From positions 1 through 6,476 of the forward strand of contig QHXL01000396.1 of assembly GCA_003222935.1 (NCBI GenBank): DNA of 6,476 nucleotides. Direction: 5' to 3'. Positions 5,689-6,476 of this stretch are shown piece by piece. The notes under the pieces were generated by a model. The model worked only from the letters and a program-made list of their open reading frames with translations. It was not told where the DNA came from and ran no database searches. This stretch comes from Acidobacteriota bacterium (lineage in GTDB: Bacteria > Acidobacteriota > Blastocatellia > Pyrinomonadales > Pyrinomonadaceae). The position numbers were made by a program, and so were the translations under genes. Each line of letters starts with the position of its first letter. The first letter of the stretch is position 1.

Positions 5689-5810
5689 CTTGTCGTGATT
5701 TCCGCTTAGGACGCCTTGGCACTTTCTATTTGATCTCCGCTGTCGTGATTTGCGCTTAGGACCCTTAGCACTTCTATTCGATCTCACGACAATCTAAAGA
5801 TTATCGGACA
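5672..5810. repeat. 27-base inverted repeat closing the convergent kinase/lpxK junction
   Basis: Arms 5672-5698 and 5784-5810 are complementary at 24 of 27 positions: the outer 9 and inner 9 are perfect (TGTCCGATA/TATCGGACA and TTGTCGTGA/TCACGACAA) and the middle 9 match at 6. The outer parts encode the last residues and stop codons of the kinase (stop 5686-5688) and, on the other strand, of lpxK (stop 5801-5803). A transcript from either side would form a 27-base-pair stem with an 85-base loop. It may be a two-way transcription end or a small mobile element with terminal inverted repeats that now supplies both gene ends. No target duplication is evident. Confidence 0.75.
5691..5785. repeat. 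Imperfect tandem repeat, two units of about 50 bases
   Basis: Unit 1 (5691-5740) and unit 2 (5741-5785) both begin TGTCGTGATT, continue with CGCTTAGGAC and end in GATCTC. Unit 2 differs by a few substitutions and small deletions and lacks the final CCGC. A third, inverted copy of the unit head (TCACGACA, 5784-5791) follows at once. The repeat fills the non-coding gap between the two convergent genes and shows no coding potential. Confidence 0.8.
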
Positions 5811-6475
5811 GCTGAATGGATAAGTCGGCACAGTTCATCTTCGTTCTCGATCTTCATTTCAATTTCAATTGAGTAACAGGCGATAGCGAAACTGAGCTCT
5901 CGGAGCTTAACTGCGTCCTTTGCAGTTGTGAGTAGACCTTGTGCTCCAGCTTCTGTCGCTGACTTCTGAAGGCGGTCGATATCGTTCTGGGTGTAGACGT
6001 GATGATCCTCAAAAGACTTCTGAAGGACAGACCGGTAGCCGGAACGTTCCAAGTGGTTGAAAAATGATTGAGGATTGCCGATTCCACAGAAGGCGGCGAT
6101 TGGAGCTTGAGTAGTCGGCGGGTCGGAGTTTGAATTCAAGGGAACTACCGAAGCCGTGTGCATCTGGGATTGGAAAACTGGGCGATCGCCAGAGAAACGT
6201 TGAAGTTCAGTCTTGATTGACTCGACATCATCCACCTGATCGCACCGGGTGAGTACTATGCAATCTGCTCTCTTGAGACTTTCCAGTGGTTCACGCAGGC
6301 GACCACTCGGGAGCATTCGTTCTCCACCAAACGGATTTGTTGCATCGATCGTTACGATATCGAGATCGCGTGCCAATCGCCTGTGCTGAAAACCATCGTC
6401 GAGTAGAAAACAGTCTGTACGAAGATGTTTGATCGCACCCTGTGCAGCTCCGATCCGGTTCGGGTCGCTGATAAC
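5801..6475 (-). CDS. lpxK: Tetraacyldisaccharide 4'-kinase LpxK (partial, N-terminal part outside window)
   Basis: LpxK phosphorylates the 4' position of the lipid A disaccharide precursor at the inner membrane, the sixth step of the Raetz pathway. The frame is open to the right edge of the window, so these 224 residues are about the C-terminal two thirds of a protein usually near 330-350. The family signature LDDGFQHRRLARDL is at fragment residues 25-38, followed by IDATNPFG and LREP. Further on come FCGIGNP (129-135), DHHVYT (157-162) and TTAKDAVKL (183-191). In the last motif Ala replaces the usual Glu, a mild change. A TTG at 6376 falls inside the LDDG signature, so it is not the start. 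The Walker A loop lies outside the window. The gene is convergent with the kinase, and its stop lies in the inverted repeat at 5672-5810. Its presence shows a lipid A outer membrane. Confidence 0.93.
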   Translation of the reverse strand, partial: VISDPNRIGAAQGAIKHLRTDCFLLDDGFQHRRLARDLDIVTIDATNPFGGERMLPSGRLREPLESLKRADCIVLTRCDQVDDVESIKTELQRFSGDRPVFQSQMHTASVVPLNSNSDPPTTQAPIAAFCGIGNPQSFFNHLERSGYRSVLQKSFEDHHVYTQNDIDRLQKSATEAGAQGLLTTAKDAVKLRELSFAIACYSIEIEMKIENEDELCRLIHSAVR

Positions 6476-6476
6476 C

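Noticed and set aside
5691..5785. CRISPR array
   Set aside because: There are only two degenerate adjacent units with no spacers between them, and no cas genes.
5854..6087. Second minus-strand reading frame inside lpxK
   Set aside because: It overlaps the strongly conserved LpxK frame and shows no family features; it is a shadow frame.

Overview
The window looks like a chromosomal stretch of a Gram-negative (diderm) bacterium, most likely an Acidobacteriota member of the Blastocatellia type. The grounds are indirect: an LpxK gene (lipid A synthesis), an F-type ATP synthase Fo block of the form atpZ-atpI-atpB-atpE with a signal-peptide-bearing c subunit, a zinc-ribbon Ser/Thr kinase with an Asn/Ala/Pro-rich outer tail, and intergenic inverted repeats of the CGCAGA and CTCTGTG kinds. 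The phylum is an inference from family resemblance.

Layout. Positions 2-382 hold the C-terminal end of a membrane glycosyltransferase that begins outside the window. A radical SAM/SPASM protein (395-1516) follows after 12 bases, and atpZ (1524-1736) after another 7, so these three are probably one transcript. A 110-base inverted-repeat element (1738-1847) and a good sigma70-type promoter (1906-1935) come before atpI (1959-2375). atpI overlaps atpB by one base. atpB (2375-3249) is split into two frames by an apparent internal deletion near 2746. After a 277-base spacer with no gene comes atpE (3527-3862), then a rho-independent terminator (3886-3926), a second, different inverted-repeat element (3931-4027), and a transmembrane Ser/Thr protein kinase (4108-5688). 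The kinase converges on the C-terminal two thirds of lpxK (minus strand, 5801 to the window edge). The junction between them holds a 27-base inverted repeat whose arms run into the ends of both genes and enclose a tandem 50-base repeat.

Function. AtpZ and AtpI are small membrane proteins linked to c-ring assembly and divalent cation handling. AtpB (subunit a) and AtpE (subunit c) form the ion path of Fo. Subunits b, delta, alpha, gamma, beta and epsilon are absent here, so the ATP synthase genes are split between at least two loci. The glycosyltransferase, LpxK and kinase are envelope-related but show no direct link to the ATP synthase.

The points most worth a second look are the broken atpB, the three structured repeats at gene boundaries, and the partial sodium-site signature in subunit c. 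I did not find a clearly new multi-gene system.
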